From JAHRAW01 sp965212085 (GTDB lineage Bacteria > Pseudomonadota > Gammaproteobacteria > Arenicellales > Poriferihabitantaceae), in the NCBI GenBank assembly GCA_965212085.1, contig OZ243042.1:806001-870000 (forward strand): 64,000 nt of DNA, read 5' to 3'. Below the pieces are notes generated by a model that was not told the origin of the DNA, ran no database searches, and saw nothing but the letters and a program-made list of their open reading frames with translations. The position numbers and the translations under genes were made by a program. This document shows positions 26,398 to 34,967 of the stretch, one piece after another (the first letter of the stretch is position 1; every line of letters begins with the position of its first letter).

Positions 26398-27735
26398 TCA
26401 GCGGATGCCCTGGGGCCGGGTTAACGATGATTTCTTCAGGATGCTCTCGTACTGCCGCGACATCAGGTGGGACTGCACCTGGGAGATCAGATCCATGGTC
26501 ACCACCACGATGATCAACAGCGAAGTGCCGCCGAAGTAAAACGGCACGCTCCACTTGACGATCAAAAACTCCGGTATCAGGCACACGAAGGTGATGTAGA
26601 TGGCGCCCACCAGGGTCAGTTTTGACACCACGCCGTCAATGTACTTGGCGCTCTGCGCGCCCGGCCGGATGCCCGGTATGAAGGCCCCGGAGCGCTTCAG
26701 GTTGTCGGCGATTTCCGTGGGGTTGAATACCATGGCGGTGTAAAAGAAACAGAAAAAGATGATCATGCCGCCGTACAACAAGGTATAAACCGGCTGCCCA
26801 GGTTGCAGCGTGGTGGCGATGTCCCGCAGCCAGCCCATGCCGTCGGCCTGCCCGAACCAGCTGCCGAGGCTGGCGGGAAACAGGATCAGGCTGGAGGCGA
26901 AAATCGGCGGAATCACGCCGGCCATGTTGAGTTTGAGGGGCAGGTGGCTGCTCTGCCCGGCGAGCATTTTTCTGCCCTGCTGGCGTTTGGCGTAGTTCAC
27001 CGTGATGCGGCGCTGGCCGCGCTCCACGAACACCACGAAATAGGTCACCGCCATGGCGCCGACGAACAACGCCAGCACGCCGAGCGGGGAAAACGCGCCG
27101 GTGCGCGCCAGCTCCAGCGTGCCGGCCACCGCGCTCGGCAGCCCGGCGACGATGGAGCCGAAGATGATCAGGGAAATGCCGTTGCCGATGCCGCGCTCCG
27201 AGATCTGCTCGCCGAGCCACACCAGGAACATGGTGCCCGCCACCAACGACGCCGCGGTGGTGATCTTGAAGCCGAGCCCCGGAATCAGGATCACCGGGCT
27301 GCCGCCGATTTGCTGGCTTTCAATCGCCACGGCGATGCCGAAACCCTGGAACAACGCCAGCACCACCGTGAAGTAACGGGTGTACTGGGTGATCTTGCGG
27401 CGCCCCGACTCGCCTTCTTTTTTCAACTGCTCAAGCCTCGGCATGACCGCGGTCATCATCTGCATGATGATGGAGGCCGAGATGTAGGGCATGACGCCGA
27501 GGGCGAGGACCGACAGGCGGCTCAGCGCGCCGCCGGAGAACATGTTGAAGACCTGGACGATGGAGCCTTTGGTCTGCTCGAACAACGCGGCGATGGCGGT
27601 CGGGTCCACCCCCGGCACCGGCACGTGGGCGCCGATGCGGAACACCACCATGGCGCCCAGCACGAACAGGATGCGCTGTTTCAGTTCGGAAAGATTTCCG
27701 AACATTCCGAGGGATGCGAGGCCGGTGCGCGCCAT
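26398..27735 (-). CDS. secY: Protein translocase subunit SecY
   Basis: Inner-membrane translocation channel with about 10 helices. LGVMPYISASIIMQMM (about 75-90), the long loop with LEQLKKEGESGRRKITQYTRY, and NPTEIADNLKRSGAFIPGIRPG are characteristic. 445 residues. Its ATG shares one base with the rplO stop (TAATG), so translation is coupled. Confidence 0.98.
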   Translation of the reverse strand: MARTGLASLGMFGNLSELKQRILFVLGAMVVFRIGAHVPVPGVDPTAIAALFEQTKGSIVQVFNMFSGGALSRLSVLALGVMPYISASIIMQMMTAVMPRLEQLKKEGESGRRKITQYTRYFTVVLALFQGFGIAVAIESQQIGGSPVILIPGLGFKITTAASLVAGTMFLVWLGEQISERGIGNGISLIIFGSIVAGLPSAVAGTLELARTGAFSPLGVLALFVGAMAVTYFVVFVERGQRRITVNYAKRQQGRKMLAGQSSHLPLKLNMAGVIPPIFASSLILFPASLGSWFGQADGMGWLRDIATTLQPGQPVYTLLYGGMIIFFCFFYTAMVFNPTEIADNLKRSGAFIPGIRPGAQSAKYIDGVVSKLTLVGAIYITFVCLIPEFLIVKWSVPFYFGGTSLLIIVVVTMDLISQVQSHLMSRQYESILKKSSLTRPQGIR

Positions 27736-28442
27736 TAGTCTTTGGAGTCCTCAGGTTGTTTTTGCGGTTTGGCCCGGACTTTCGTCTGGGTTTTCTTTTT
27801 CGCTTGCGGTTTTTCAGGCGCGGCGGAATCGTTGTTTTCGCCTTTGCTTTTGGACGCTGCTTTTTTCGCCGCTTTTTTCGCCGATTGTTTCGCCGGCGCT
27901 TTGGCGGTTTCGTTGATTTCTTTGACGGTTTCTTTGGCGGTTTCTTTAACGGCCTCGTTGACCGGTTTTTTCGCAAGCCTTTTGGCCTGCTTTGGGGTCG
28001 CCGCATCCGCCCCTTCCACGGTGCCGCCGGCCTTCTCGATGGCCGCGCGCGCGCCCTTGGTGGCACCGACCCCGCGCAAAGTTACCGCCCGCGTAATCTC
28101 GCCGGACAAAATCGCCTTGGCGCGGGTGATGTGCAGGCCGATGACGCCGGCCTTTTGCAGCGTTTGCAGGTCCACCACGTCGCCCTCCACTTTGGCCAGT
28201 TCGTGCAACCGAACCTCGGCGGTATGCTTGTTCACCAGGGAGCGAAAGCCGCGCTTCGGCAGGCGCCGCTGCAACGGCATCTGACCGCCCTCAAAGCCGA
28301 CCTTGTGATAGCCCCCGGAGCGCGATTTCTGCCCCTTGGTGCCGCGCCCGGCGGTGCCGCCCGTGCCCGAACCACGCCCGCGCCCGACGCGCTTGCGGTT
28401 GGCCTTGGAACCTGCCGCTGGTTTTAGTGTGTTGAGTCGCAT
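27735..28442 (-). CDS. rplO: 50S ribosomal protein L15 with long Lys/Ala-rich C-terminal extension
   Basis: The first 145 or so residues are normal L15 (MRLNTLKPAAGSKANRKRVG, GGQMPLQRRLPKRGF). About 90 further residues of low-complexity Lys/Ala/Glu sequence follow (for example NEAVKETAKETVKEINETAK, AKKAAKKAASKSKG), making the protein about 235 residues against about 145 in the family. I use the ATG giving MRLN; another ATG at 28448 adds Met-Thr. The tail is open to the stop with no sign of a frameshift. Confidence 0.95.
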   Translation of the reverse strand: MRLNTLKPAAGSKANRKRVGRGRGSGTGGTAGRGTKGQKSRSGGYHKVGFEGGQMPLQRRLPKRGFRSLVNKHTAEVRLHELAKVEGDVVDLQTLQKAGVIGLHITRAKAILSGEITRAVTLRGVGATKGARAAIEKAGGTVEGADAATPKQAKRLAKKPVNEAVKETAKETVKEINETAKAPAKQSAKKAAKKAASKSKGENNDSAAPEKPQAKKKTQTKVRAKPQKQPEDSKD

Positions 28443-28452
28443 GGTCATTTTT

Positions 28453-28725
28453 TCAGGCCGGCTCGCACTTGAGCATGTAGGAAATCTTGTTGATCATGCC
28501 GCGGTTCTCCGGCGTGTCCAAAACCTCGACGGTCTGGTGCATGCGCCGCAGGCCGAGGCCGCGGGCGCAGGCGCGGTGTTTTTTCAGGCGGCCGTGGATG
28601 CTGCGCACCAGGGTTACGCGCACGGTTTTCGCGGCTGTTTGCGCGGCTGCTTTGGCGGCGGTTTGCGCGGCTGCTTTCGCGGCGGTTTTCGGCGCCGGTT
28701 TCGATTTGATTGTTGGTTCCGCCAT
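28453..28725 (-). CDS. rpmD: 50S ribosomal protein L30 with Ala/Lys-rich N-terminal extension
   Basis: The L30 core is VRVTLVRSIHGRLKKHRACA ... TVEVLDTPENRGMINKISYML. It is preceded by about 32 residues of repeated (A)KTAAKAAAQTAAK. AGGTGA, which also contains the rpsE stop, lies just before the ATG at 28725. About 90 residues in all against about 60 in most families. Confidence 0.95.
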   Translation of the reverse strand: MAEPTIKSKPAPKTAAKAAAQTAAKAAAQTAAKTVRVTLVRSIHGRLKKHRACARGLGLRRMHQTVEVLDTPENRGMINKISYMLKCEPA

Positions 28726-28730
28726 GGCCG

Positions 28731-29240
28731 TCACCTGATCTCTTCAATGGTCTTGCCGCGCTTGCCGGCCACGTAGCCGGCGCCGCGCATGTCGCGCAAC
28801 GCCTGGATGGTGGCACGGGTTACGTTGACCGGGTTGGTGGTGCCGATCACTTTGGCGAGCACGTTTTGCACCCCCAGCACTTCAAACACCGCGCGCATGG
28901 TGCCGCCGGCGATGATGCCGGTGCCTTCGGAGGCCGGGCGCAGCATGACCCGCGCGGCGCCGTGGCGGCCGCTCATCGGGTACTGGAGGGTGGTGCCCTT
29001 GAGTTGCGCCTTGAACATATGGCGGCGGGCGTCTTCCATGGCTTTTTGCACCGCCACCGGCACTTCCCGGGCCTTGCCACGGCCCATGCCGACCCGGCCC
29101 TGGCCGTCGCCGACCACGGTGAGGGCGGAAAATCCGAAGATGCGCCCGCCCTTGACCACTTTGGAGACGCGCCGCACGTTGATCAGTTGTTCCTGAAAAT
29201 TGTCCTTGCGGGCGCCGTCTCGTTCTCTCGTCTTGACCAT
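28731..29240 (-). CDS. rpsE: 30S ribosomal protein S5
   Basis: S5 acts in decoding accuracy and mRNA unwinding. EQLINVRRVSKVVKGGRIFG and GMGRGKAREVPVAVQKAME are the double-stranded RNA-binding part. ASEGTGIIAGGTMRAVFEVLG and GTTNPVNVTRATIQAL form the C-terminal domain. 169 residues. Confidence 0.98.
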   Translation of the reverse strand: MVKTRERDGARKDNFQEQLINVRRVSKVVKGGRIFGFSALTVVGDGQGRVGMGRGKAREVPVAVQKAMEDARRHMFKAQLKGTTLQYPMSGRHGAARVMLRPASEGTGIIAGGTMRAVFEVLGVQNVLAKVIGTTNPVNVTRATIQALRDMRGAGYVAGKRGKTIEEIR

Positions 29241-29273
29241 GTTTTGATTTGCCTGGTTTGTTCAGTGGTGATG

Positions 29274-29645
29274 TTAAAATTTCAATCCGCCGGCGCGCGC
29301 CGCTTCGGCGAACGCCTTGACCCGCCCGTGGTAGCGAAACCCGGAACGGTCAAACGCCACGCGCTCGATGCCCGCGACTTTGGCTTTTTCCGCCATCAAC
29401 GCGCCGAGCGCGCCGGCGGCTTCGGCGTTTCCGCCGTACTTGAGCTGCTTGCGAACCTTGGGGTCGAGGGTGGAGACCGCCGCCAGCACGCTGCGCCCGG
29501 CGGGGTCGAACAACTGGGCGTAAAAGTGCCGGGGCGTGCGGTGCACCGACAGGCGCACCGCGCGCAGCCGGGCGATGTGGCCGCGCACCTTGTTGGCGCG
29601 TCTCAGCCGCGCGCGTTTTTTATCGCTGATGTTTTTGTCGCTCAT
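29274..29645 (-). CDS. rplR: 50S ribosomal protein L18
   Basis: L18 binds 5S rRNA. RLSVHRTPRHFYAQLFDP, LAAVSTLDP and the C-terminal GIERVAFDRSGFRYHGRVKA match the family. About 123 residues with a basic N-terminus. Between rplF and rpsE. Confidence 0.97.
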   Translation of the reverse strand: MSDKNISDKKRARLRRANKVRGHIARLRAVRLSVHRTPRHFYAQLFDPAGRSVLAAVSTLDPKVRKQLKYGGNAEAAGALGALMAEKAKVAGIERVAFDRSGFRYHGRVKAFAEAARAGGLKF

Positions 29646-29663
29646 GATTATATGCCGGTATGA

Positions 29664-30209
29664 CTATTTTTTCTTCGCCTGCTTGCGCCGGACGTGTTCG
29701 TCCTGGTAGCGGATGCCCTTGCCCTTGTAGGGTTCCGGCGGGCGAAAGGCGCGGATTTCGGCGGCCACCTGGCCGACCTGCTGCTTGTCGGCGCCGCGCA
29801 CGATGATTTCGGTCTGGCTCGGCGTCTCCACGGTTACGCCCGTGGGCAACTCGTACACCACCGGGTGGGAAAAGCCGAGGCTCAGATTCAGCCGGCTCCC
29901 CTGGGCGTTGGCGCGGTAGCCGACCCCGGAAATGCTGAGCTTTTTCTCGAACCCTTCGCTGACGCCGTGAATCAGGTTATAGACCATGGCGCGCGCGGTT
30001 CCCGACATCGAAACCGTCTTCTTGTCGGACGGATCGCGGCCGCCGAGAATGCGGACGTTGAGGACGCCGTCCGCTTCGACGACGCCGATACCCGGCAGCA
30101 GGTCGAGGCTTTGCTCGCCCTTCGGCCCCCTGGCGCTGAGCGAGCGGTCGGCGATTTTTACCTCGACGCCGCCGGGCACCCGGATGGGGGTTTTTGCAAT
30201 GCGCGACAT
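29664..30209 (-). CDS. rplF: 50S ribosomal protein L6
   Basis: It sits near the factor-binding site of the large subunit. MSRIAKTPIRVPGGVEVKI at the start, LGFSHPVVYELP in the middle and the C-terminal signature PEPYKGKGIRYQDEHVRRK. 181 residues, normal. Between rpsH and rplR. Confidence 0.98.
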   Translation of the reverse strand: MSRIAKTPIRVPGGVEVKIADRSLSARGPKGEQSLDLLPGIGVVEADGVLNVRILGGRDPSDKKTVSMSGTARAMVYNLIHGVSEGFEKKLSISGVGYRANAQGSRLNLSLGFSHPVVYELPTGVTVETPSQTEIIVRGADKQQVGQVAAEIRAFRPPEPYKGKGIRYQDEHVRRKQAKKK

Positions 30210-30254
30210 TTGGATACTCTTCTCTTGAATCTCTTGAATGGTTTTGTGGTTTGC

Positions 30255-30650
30255 CTAGAACACCGTGCAAATTACTTCACCGCCGACCCGCTGCTTGCGC
30301 GCGGATTTGTCGGTCATCATCCCCTGGGAGGTTGATATGAGCGCCACGCCCAGGCCGTTGCGCACCGACGGCAGGTCATCGTTGCGCGCGTAGATGCGGC
30401 AGCCCGGCCTGCTGATGCGGTTGATTTCCTCGATCACCGGGTTGCCCTGGAAGTATTTCAAGCGCACTTCCAGGCTTTTGCCGGCGCCTTCGCCGCGCAC
30501 TTCGTAGCCCTTGATGTAGCCTTCGGCCTGCAAAACCCCGGCGATGGCGGCCTTGGCCGTGGAGGCCGGCATGGACACGCTTTGCTGGCCGGCGCGCGCG
30601 CCGTTGCGGATGCGCGTCAACATATCGGCGATGGGATCGGACATGCTCAT
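30255..30650 (-). CDS. rpsH: 30S ribosomal protein S8
   Basis: Central-domain assembly protein and usual spc-operon repressor. MSDPIADMLTRIRNG at the start, RISRPGCRIYA and GLGVALISTSQGMMTDKSAR at the C-terminus. AAGGAG lies 9 nt before the ATG at 30650; a second ATG two codons later is the family start. Confidence 0.97.
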   Translation of the reverse strand: MSMSDPIADMLTRIRNGARAGQQSVSMPASTAKAAIAGVLQAEGYIKGYEVRGEGAGKSLEVRLKYFQGNPVIEEINRISRPGCRIYARNDDLPSVRNGLGVALISTSQGMMTDKSARKQRVGGEVICTVF

Positions 30651-30677
30651 TATCAAAATCTCCTTAGCGGTTACCGG

Positions 30678-30983
30678 TTACCAGCTCGACTTGACCACGC
30701 CGGGGGCTTCGCCGCGCATGATCACTTCCCGCAGTTTGTTGCGGCACAGGCCGAACTTGCGAAAATAGCCGTGCCCGCGCCCGGTCAGGACGCAGCGGTT
30801 TCGTTGCCGCGAACGGCTCGAATCGCGCGGCAGTTTCTGCAGCGCCAGCATCGCCTCCCACTGCTCCTCGGCGCCGGTTTGCGGGGCGGCGATAATTTTC
30901 ACCAGTTCGGCGCGCCGTTCGGCGTGTTTTTCGACCAACTGCCGGCGCCGGTTTTCCCGGGCCACTACGGATTTTTTTGCCAT
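30678..30983 (-). CDS. rpsN: 30S ribosomal protein S14 (zinc-free form)
   Basis: Long form of 101 residues with MAKKSVVARENRRRQLVEK and RCVLTGRGHGYFRKFGLCRN ... REVIMRGEAPGVVKSSW. The CxxC pairs of the zinc form are absent. Between rplE and rpsH. Confidence 0.97.
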   Translation of the reverse strand: MAKKSVVARENRRRQLVEKHAERRAELVKIIAAPQTGAEEQWEAMLALQKLPRDSSRSRQRNRCVLTGRGHGYFRKFGLCRNKLREVIMRGEAPGVVKSSW

Positions 30984-31021
30984 GGTTCTGTTCCTGATTC
31001 CTGGTTCCTGATTCCTGGTGT

Positions 31022-31561
31022 CTAGTTCTTTACCGGAAAGTTAAAGGCCTTCAACAACGCCTTCGCGTGCTCGTCGTTTTGCGCCGTGGTGGTGATGCAA
31101 ATATCCATCCCGCGCAGCGCGTCAACGTTGTCGTAATCAATTTCGGGGAACACGATCTGCTCTTTCAGCCCGAACGAATAATTGCCGCGCCCGTCGAACG
31201 ACTTGTCGGACAGCCCGCGAAAATCGCGGATGCGCGGTATCGCCACGTTGATCAGGCGGTCGAGGAACTCGTACATGCGCCCGCGCCGCAGCGTAACCTT
31301 GGCGCCCACCGGCCAGCCCTGGCGAATCTTGAACGCCGCTTCGGATTTTTTGGCCTTGGTGATGACCGCTTTCTGGCCGCTGATGCGCTGCAGATCCTCG
31401 GCGGCGGTCTTCAGCACGTTCTTGTTGGCCACCGCCTCGCCCAGCCCCATGTTCAGGGTGATCTTGCTGAGGCGCGGCGTCTGCATGGCGCTGCCCAGGT
31501 TCAACGCCTTGCGAAGCGCCGGTTCAATCTCGTTTTTGAACTGTTGTTGTAGTCTCGACAT
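31022..31561 (-). CDS. rplE: 50S ribosomal protein L5
   Basis: 5S rRNA binding and P-site tRNA contact. Diagnostic: LSKITLNMGLGEA, GQKAVITKAKKSEAAFKIRQ, GWPVGAKVTLR and IPRIRDFRGLSDKSFDGRGN. 179 residues, full length. Confidence 0.98.
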   Translation of the reverse strand: MSRLQQQFKNEIEPALRKALNLGSAMQTPRLSKITLNMGLGEAVANKNVLKTAAEDLQRISGQKAVITKAKKSEAAFKIRQGWPVGAKVTLRRGRMYEFLDRLINVAIPRIRDFRGLSDKSFDGRGNYSFGLKEQIVFPEIDYDNVDALRGMDICITTTAQNDEHAKALLKAFNFPVKN

Positions 31562-31584
31562 TTGTATTCTCCGCTCCCGTGCGC

Positions 31585-31917
31585 CTAGGCGAGGTCAATG
31601 ACTTCATCGTTGGAGGTGAAGTACCGCACCTTGCGCCCGTCTTCCAGGGTCTTGTATCCGACCCGTTCGCCCTTGCCGCTGGCCGGGTTGAACAACGTCA
31701 GGTTGGAAAGGTGAATGGGCGCTTCTTTTTCGATGATGCCGCCGCTCTCGCCGCTGTTGGGATTGCCCTTGGTATGGCGCTTGACCAGGTTGACGTTGTC
31801 CACCAGCGCGCGGCCCGCGCCGCGCCGGTCCTGGATGACGCGCAGCACGTTGCCGCGCTTGCCCTTGTCGCGGCCGGCGATGACCATTACGTCATCGCCT
31901 TTTTTGATTCGTTGCAT
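31585..31917 (-). CDS. rplX: 50S ribosomal protein L24
   Basis: Assembly initiator protein with a KOW motif at the N-terminus (IKKGDDVMVIAGRDKGKRG). VKRHTKGNPNSGESGGIIEK and DGRKVRYFTSNDEVID complete the match. 110 residues. Between rplN and rplE. Confidence 0.97.
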   Translation of the reverse strand: MQRIKKGDDVMVIAGRDKGKRGNVLRVIQDRRGAGRALVDNVNLVKRHTKGNPNSGESGGIIEKEAPIHLSNLTLFNPASGKGERVGYKTLEDGRKVRYFTSNDEVIDLA

Positions 31918-31946
31918 GTTCGTGGCCTCCCGATTTCGCTACTCGC

Positions 31947-32315
31947 TCACAGCACTTCGGGCGCAAGCGAGATGATGCGCATGAATTTTTCCGAGCGCAG
32001 TTCGCGCGTTACCGGCCCGAAAATGCGCGTGCCGACCGGCTGGTGGCTGGCGTTCAGCAGCACCGCCGAGTTGCGGTCAAAGCGGATCACCGAGCCGTCC
32101 GGGCGGCGCACCCCGCTGCGGGTGCGCACGATCACGGCGTCGTAGACGTCGCCCTTCTTCACGCGGCTGTTGGGCAGCGCCTCCTTGATGGTGATCTTGA
32201 TGATGTCGCCGATGCCGGCGTAGCGGCGCTTTGAGCCGCCCAGCACCTTGATGCACATGACCCGCTTGGCGCCGCTGTTGTCGGCCACCGAAAGCACGGA
32301 TTGCATTTGAATCAT
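31947..32315 (-). CDS. rplN: 50S ribosomal protein L14
   Basis: Starts MIQMQSVLSVADNSGAKRVM; GVRRPDGSVIRFDRNSAVLL and the end RELRSEKFMRIISLAPEVL are diagnostic. 122 residues, the invariant family length. It forms bridges with the small subunit. Confidence 0.98.
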   Translation of the reverse strand: MIQMQSVLSVADNSGAKRVMCIKVLGGSKRRYAGIGDIIKITIKEALPNSRVKKGDVYDAVIVRTRSGVRRPDGSVIRFDRNSAVLLNASHQPVGTRIFGPVTRELRSEKFMRIISLAPEVL

Positions 32316-32340
32316 GATTGTATGCCTCTCAGGATTTGGC

Positions 32341-32703
32341 CTACGCCACCTTGCCGACCACTTCCACCAGCCGCCAGCTTTTCAACTTGGACAGCGGGCG
32401 GCAGGACTGGATGATCACGGTGTCGCCCGGTTGGCACTGGTTTTGCTCGTCGTGGGCGTGCACCTTGGTGGAGCGGCGAATGTACTTTTTGTACAACGGA
32501 TGCTTGATCTTGCGCTCGATGAGGACCGTGATGGTCTTGTCGCAGCCGGCCTTGAGCACGCTGCCCTGCAACGAATGTGCGGCGCGCTTCGGTGTGGCGG
32601 GTGCGGCGGGTGCGGAGGCCGGAGCTTCCGGCTTCACGGACGCTTCGGGCGTCGCGGGCTGCCCGGTTTTTTCGGTTGTTTCAGCGTTTTCTGTGGTCAT
32701 CAT
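32341..32703 (-). CDS. rpsQ: 30S ribosomal protein S17 with Ala/Pro/Glu-rich N-terminal extension
   Basis: The S17 core (LQGSVLKAGCDKTITVLIER, KHPLYKKYIRRSTKVHAHDE, CRPLSKLKSWRLVEVV) is preceded by about 40 extra residues rich in Ala, Pro, Glu and Thr. 120 residues in all against about 85. The ATG overlaps the rpmC stop (ATGA), which fixes the start and shows that the extension is translated from the coupled site. Confidence 0.95.
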   Translation of the reverse strand: MMTTENAETTEKTGQPATPEASVKPEAPASAPAAPATPKRAAHSLQGSVLKAGCDKTITVLIERKIKHPLYKKYIRRSTKVHAHDEQNQCQPGDTVIIQSCRPLSKLKSWRLVEVVGKVA

Positions 32704-32999
32704 TCTGCTCCCGTTTTTTCTTTGGCGTCGTCTGTGCTTTTGGCTTTGGTTGCAACTTTGTTTTTCGCTTTGACCACTTCTTTGGCCTTCCCTTCGGTCT
32801 TCTCTCCCGCCTTCTCGGTCAGGATGGTCTTGATGCGCGCGATGTCCCGGCGCACGGCGTTGAAGCGCATCGGGTTGGCGAGCTGTCCGGCGCCGCGCTG
32901 CATGCGCAGGTTGAACTGCTCGCGGCGCAGGCCGATCAACTCGCGGTTGAGCTCGTCAGCGTTCTTGGTTCGTAGTTCGGCGGCTTTCATTTTGCCCAT
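32700..32999 (-). CDS. rpmC: 50S ribosomal protein L29 with Lys-rich C-terminal extension
   Basis: L29 core MKAAELRTKNADELNRELIG and NLRMQRGAGQLANPMR, followed by an extra tail of about 35 residues rich in Lys, Ala and Glu (KAGEKTEGKAKEVVKAKNKV). The ATG used shares a base with the rplP stop (TGATG); an internal ATG at the family start (MKAAEL) is also possible. L29 lies at the nascent-chain exit. Confidence 0.94.
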   Translation of the reverse strand: MGKMKAAELRTKNADELNRELIGLRREQFNLRMQRGAGQLANPMRFNAVRRDIARIKTILTEKAGEKTEGKAKEVVKAKNKVATKAKSTDDAKEKTGAE

Positions 33000-33412
33000 C
33001 ACCCCATCTGACGCCGCGCAAAGGTCGTCCGCAACGGCAGTTTGGCGCTCGCCAGCCGAAACGCCTGGCGCGCCAACTCTTCGGGTATGCCCTCGATTTC
33101 ATACAGCATGGCGCCCGGCTGAATCAGCGCCACCCAGTACTCCGGGTTGCCCTTGCCCTTGCCCATGCGCACTTCAAGGGGCTTCTTGGACACCGGCTTG
33201 TCGGGAAATATCCGAATCCAGATGCGCCCGCCGCGCTTGACGTGGCGGGTGATGGCGCGCCGCCCGGCCTCGATCTGGCGCGCCGTCAGGCGTCCGCGGC
33301 TCGCGGACTGCAACCCGAACTCGCCGAAACTGACGCGGTTGCCACGGGTCGCCAGGCCACGGTTGCGCCCCTTTTGCTGTTTGCGGAATTTGGTTCGTTT
33401 TGGCTGAAGCAT
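32999..33412 (-). CDS. rplP: 50S ribosomal protein L16
   Basis: It organises the A-site tRNA region. MLQPKRTKFRKQQKGRNRG, GLQSASRGRLTARQIEAGRR and GKGKGNPEYWVALIQPG are diagnostic. 137 residues. Between rpsC and rpmC. Confidence 0.98.
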   Translation of the reverse strand: MLQPKRTKFRKQQKGRNRGLATRGNRVSFGEFGLQSASRGRLTARQIEAGRRAITRHVKRGGRIWIRIFPDKPVSKKPLEVRMGKGKGNPEYWVALIQPGAMLYEIEGIPEELARQAFRLASAKLPLRTTFARRQMG

Positions 33413-33428
33413 TGATTATTCCCCCCGG

Positions 33429-34319
33429 TCAGGCCGCTTCGGGGTCGGGTTTTTCCGGTTGGGTTTTCCCCTGTTCGGGTTTTCCCTGTTCGGGTTTTTC
33501 GGCGGCATCTTCGGACGCGGCCTGTTCCGGTTCGGTTTTTTCCGGTGCGGCGGCTTCAGGCGCGGCTTGTTCCGGTTCAACTTTTTCCGGCGCAGCGGCT
33601 TCAGGCGTGGGCGGTTCGGCGGACGATTCGGCTTCGGTTTTTTCCGGCGCGGCTTTTTCCGGCTCGGTTTTCTCCGGTTCGATTTTCTCCGGCGCGTATA
33701 TCTCGCCCTTGAAAATCCACACCTTCACGCCGATGATGCCGTAGGTGGTATGCGCTTCGTGGACGCCGTAGTCAATGTCGGCGCGCAGCGTGTGCAACGG
33801 CACGCGCCCTTCCCGGTACCATTCGGTGCGGGCGATTTCAGCGCCGTTCAAGCGACCGGCGAGCATCACCTTGACGCCCTGGGCGCCGAGGCGCATGGAG
33901 TTCTGCACCGCGCGCTTCATCGCACGGCGGAACATGATGCGTTTTTCCAGTTGCTGGCAGATATTTTCCGCCACCAGTTTGGCGTCGAGTTCCGGCTTGC
34001 GGATTTCTTCCACCGCCACCTGCACCGGCACGCCGTTCATGCGCGCCAGTTGGTGGCGCAGGCGCTCAATGTCTTCGCCCTTCTTGCCGATGACGATGCC
34101 CGGCCGCGCGGTGAAGATGGTGATGTTGAGGTTCTGCGACGGGCGGTCAATGACGATGCGGCTCAGCGCCGCGTTGGCCAGCCGCCGGGTGATGAACTCG
34201 CGTATTTTGAGGTCGCCGGCGAGGGTCGCGGCGTAGCCGCTGTTGCCGGCGTACCACTTGGCGTTCCACTCGCGGATGACGCCGAGGCGGATGCCGTTTG
34301 GATGTACTTTTTGGCCCAT
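33429..34319 (-). CDS. rpsC: 30S ribosomal protein S3 with long Pro/Glu-rich C-terminal extension
   Basis: The first 225 or so residues are normal S3 (MGQKVHPNGIRLGVIREWNA, KH motif VIGKKGEDIERLRHQLA, GVKVWIFKGEIYA). The protein then continues for about 65 residues in near-repeats of PEK(I/T/V)EPE and EQAAPEAAAPEK to residue 296; E. coli S3 has 233. The tail would sit at the mRNA entry side. The frame is clean to the stop. Confidence 0.96.
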   Translation of the reverse strand: MGQKVHPNGIRLGVIREWNAKWYAGNSGYAATLAGDLKIREFITRRLANAALSRIVIDRPSQNLNITIFTARPGIVIGKKGEDIERLRHQLARMNGVPVQVAVEEIRKPELDAKLVAENICQQLEKRIMFRRAMKRAVQNSMRLGAQGVKVMLAGRLNGAEIARTEWYREGRVPLHTLRADIDYGVHEAHTTYGIIGVKVWIFKGEIYAPEKIEPEKTEPEKAAPEKTEAESSAEPPTPEAAAPEKVEPEQAAPEAAAPEKTEPEQAASEDAAEKPEQGKPEQGKTQPEKPDPEAA

Positions 34320-34324
34320 GAGTC

Positions 34325-34690
34325 TCAGTCCCCCCTATTTCGGTTCGGCTTGCCGCGCGGCTCGTCGCTCACGCTCAGGGTGATGTGGCAACTGCGCTTG
34401 AGGATGCGCGCGCCGCGCCCCTTGGCGCGGGGCCGAAAGCGTTTCAGCATCGGCGCCTGATCCACCATCGCCTGGTCAACCCACAACTCGTCAATATCCG
34501 CGCCTTCGTTGTGCTCGGCGTTGGCGATGGCGGAGTCGAGCACCTTCTTGACCGGAGTCGCGCTTTTTTTGGCGCTGAACTCGAGGATTTCCAGCGCCCG
34601 CTCCACGGGCTTGGCGCGAATTTGATCCACCACCAGCCGGCATTTCTGCGCCGACAGGCGAACATATTTTGCCGTTGAACTGACGCGCAT
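34325..34690 (-). CDS. rplV: 50S ribosomal protein L22
   Basis: Starts at 34690 (MRVSSTAKYVRLSAQKCRLV, 121 aa), 2 bases after the rpsS stop. The frame is open upstream only as the shadow of rpsS. The conserved tunnel loop RFRPRAKGRGARILKRSCHI is present. The C-terminus is a little longer than usual (EPRGKPNRNRGD). Confidence 0.97.
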   Translation of the reverse strand: MRVSSTAKYVRLSAQKCRLVVDQIRAKPVERALEILEFSAKKSATPVKKVLDSAIANAEHNEGADIDELWVDQAMVDQAPMLKRFRPRAKGRGARILKRSCHITLSVSDEPRGKPNRNRGD

Positions 34691-34692
34691 GG

Positions 34693-34965
34693 CTACTTGA
34701 CCTTCTTGCCCGCAGTGTGGCCGCGGTAGGTTCGGGTCGGCGCAAACTCGCCGAGTTTGTGGCCCACCATGTTCTCGGAGATGAGCACCGGCAAATGCTG
34801 GCGGCCGTTGTGAACGGCGATAGTCAGGCCGACAAACTCCGGCATGATCATCGAGCGCCGCGACCAGGTCTTGATGGGCCGGCGCGAGTTTTCCGCGCGC
34901 GCCTTCTCGACCTTCGCCCACAGGTGATGGTCTACGAACGGGCCTTTTTTAACTGAGCGTGGCAT
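34693..34965 (-). CDS. rpsS: 30S ribosomal protein S19
   Basis: MPRSVKKGPFVDHHLWAKVE at 34965 is the family start. SRRSMIMPEFVGLTIAVHNG and MVGHKLGEFAPTRTYRGH are diagnostic. 90 residues. The open frame to 35049 lies inside rplB and is not used. Confidence 0.97.
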   Translation of the reverse strand: MPRSVKKGPFVDHHLWAKVEKARAENSRRPIKTWSRRSMIMPEFVGLTIAVHNGRQHLPVLISENMVGHKLGEFAPTRTYRGHTAGKKVK

Positions 34966-34967
34966 GG

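Noticed and set aside
34691..34921. N-terminal extension of L22
   Set aside because: It is the rpsS coding region read in another frame.
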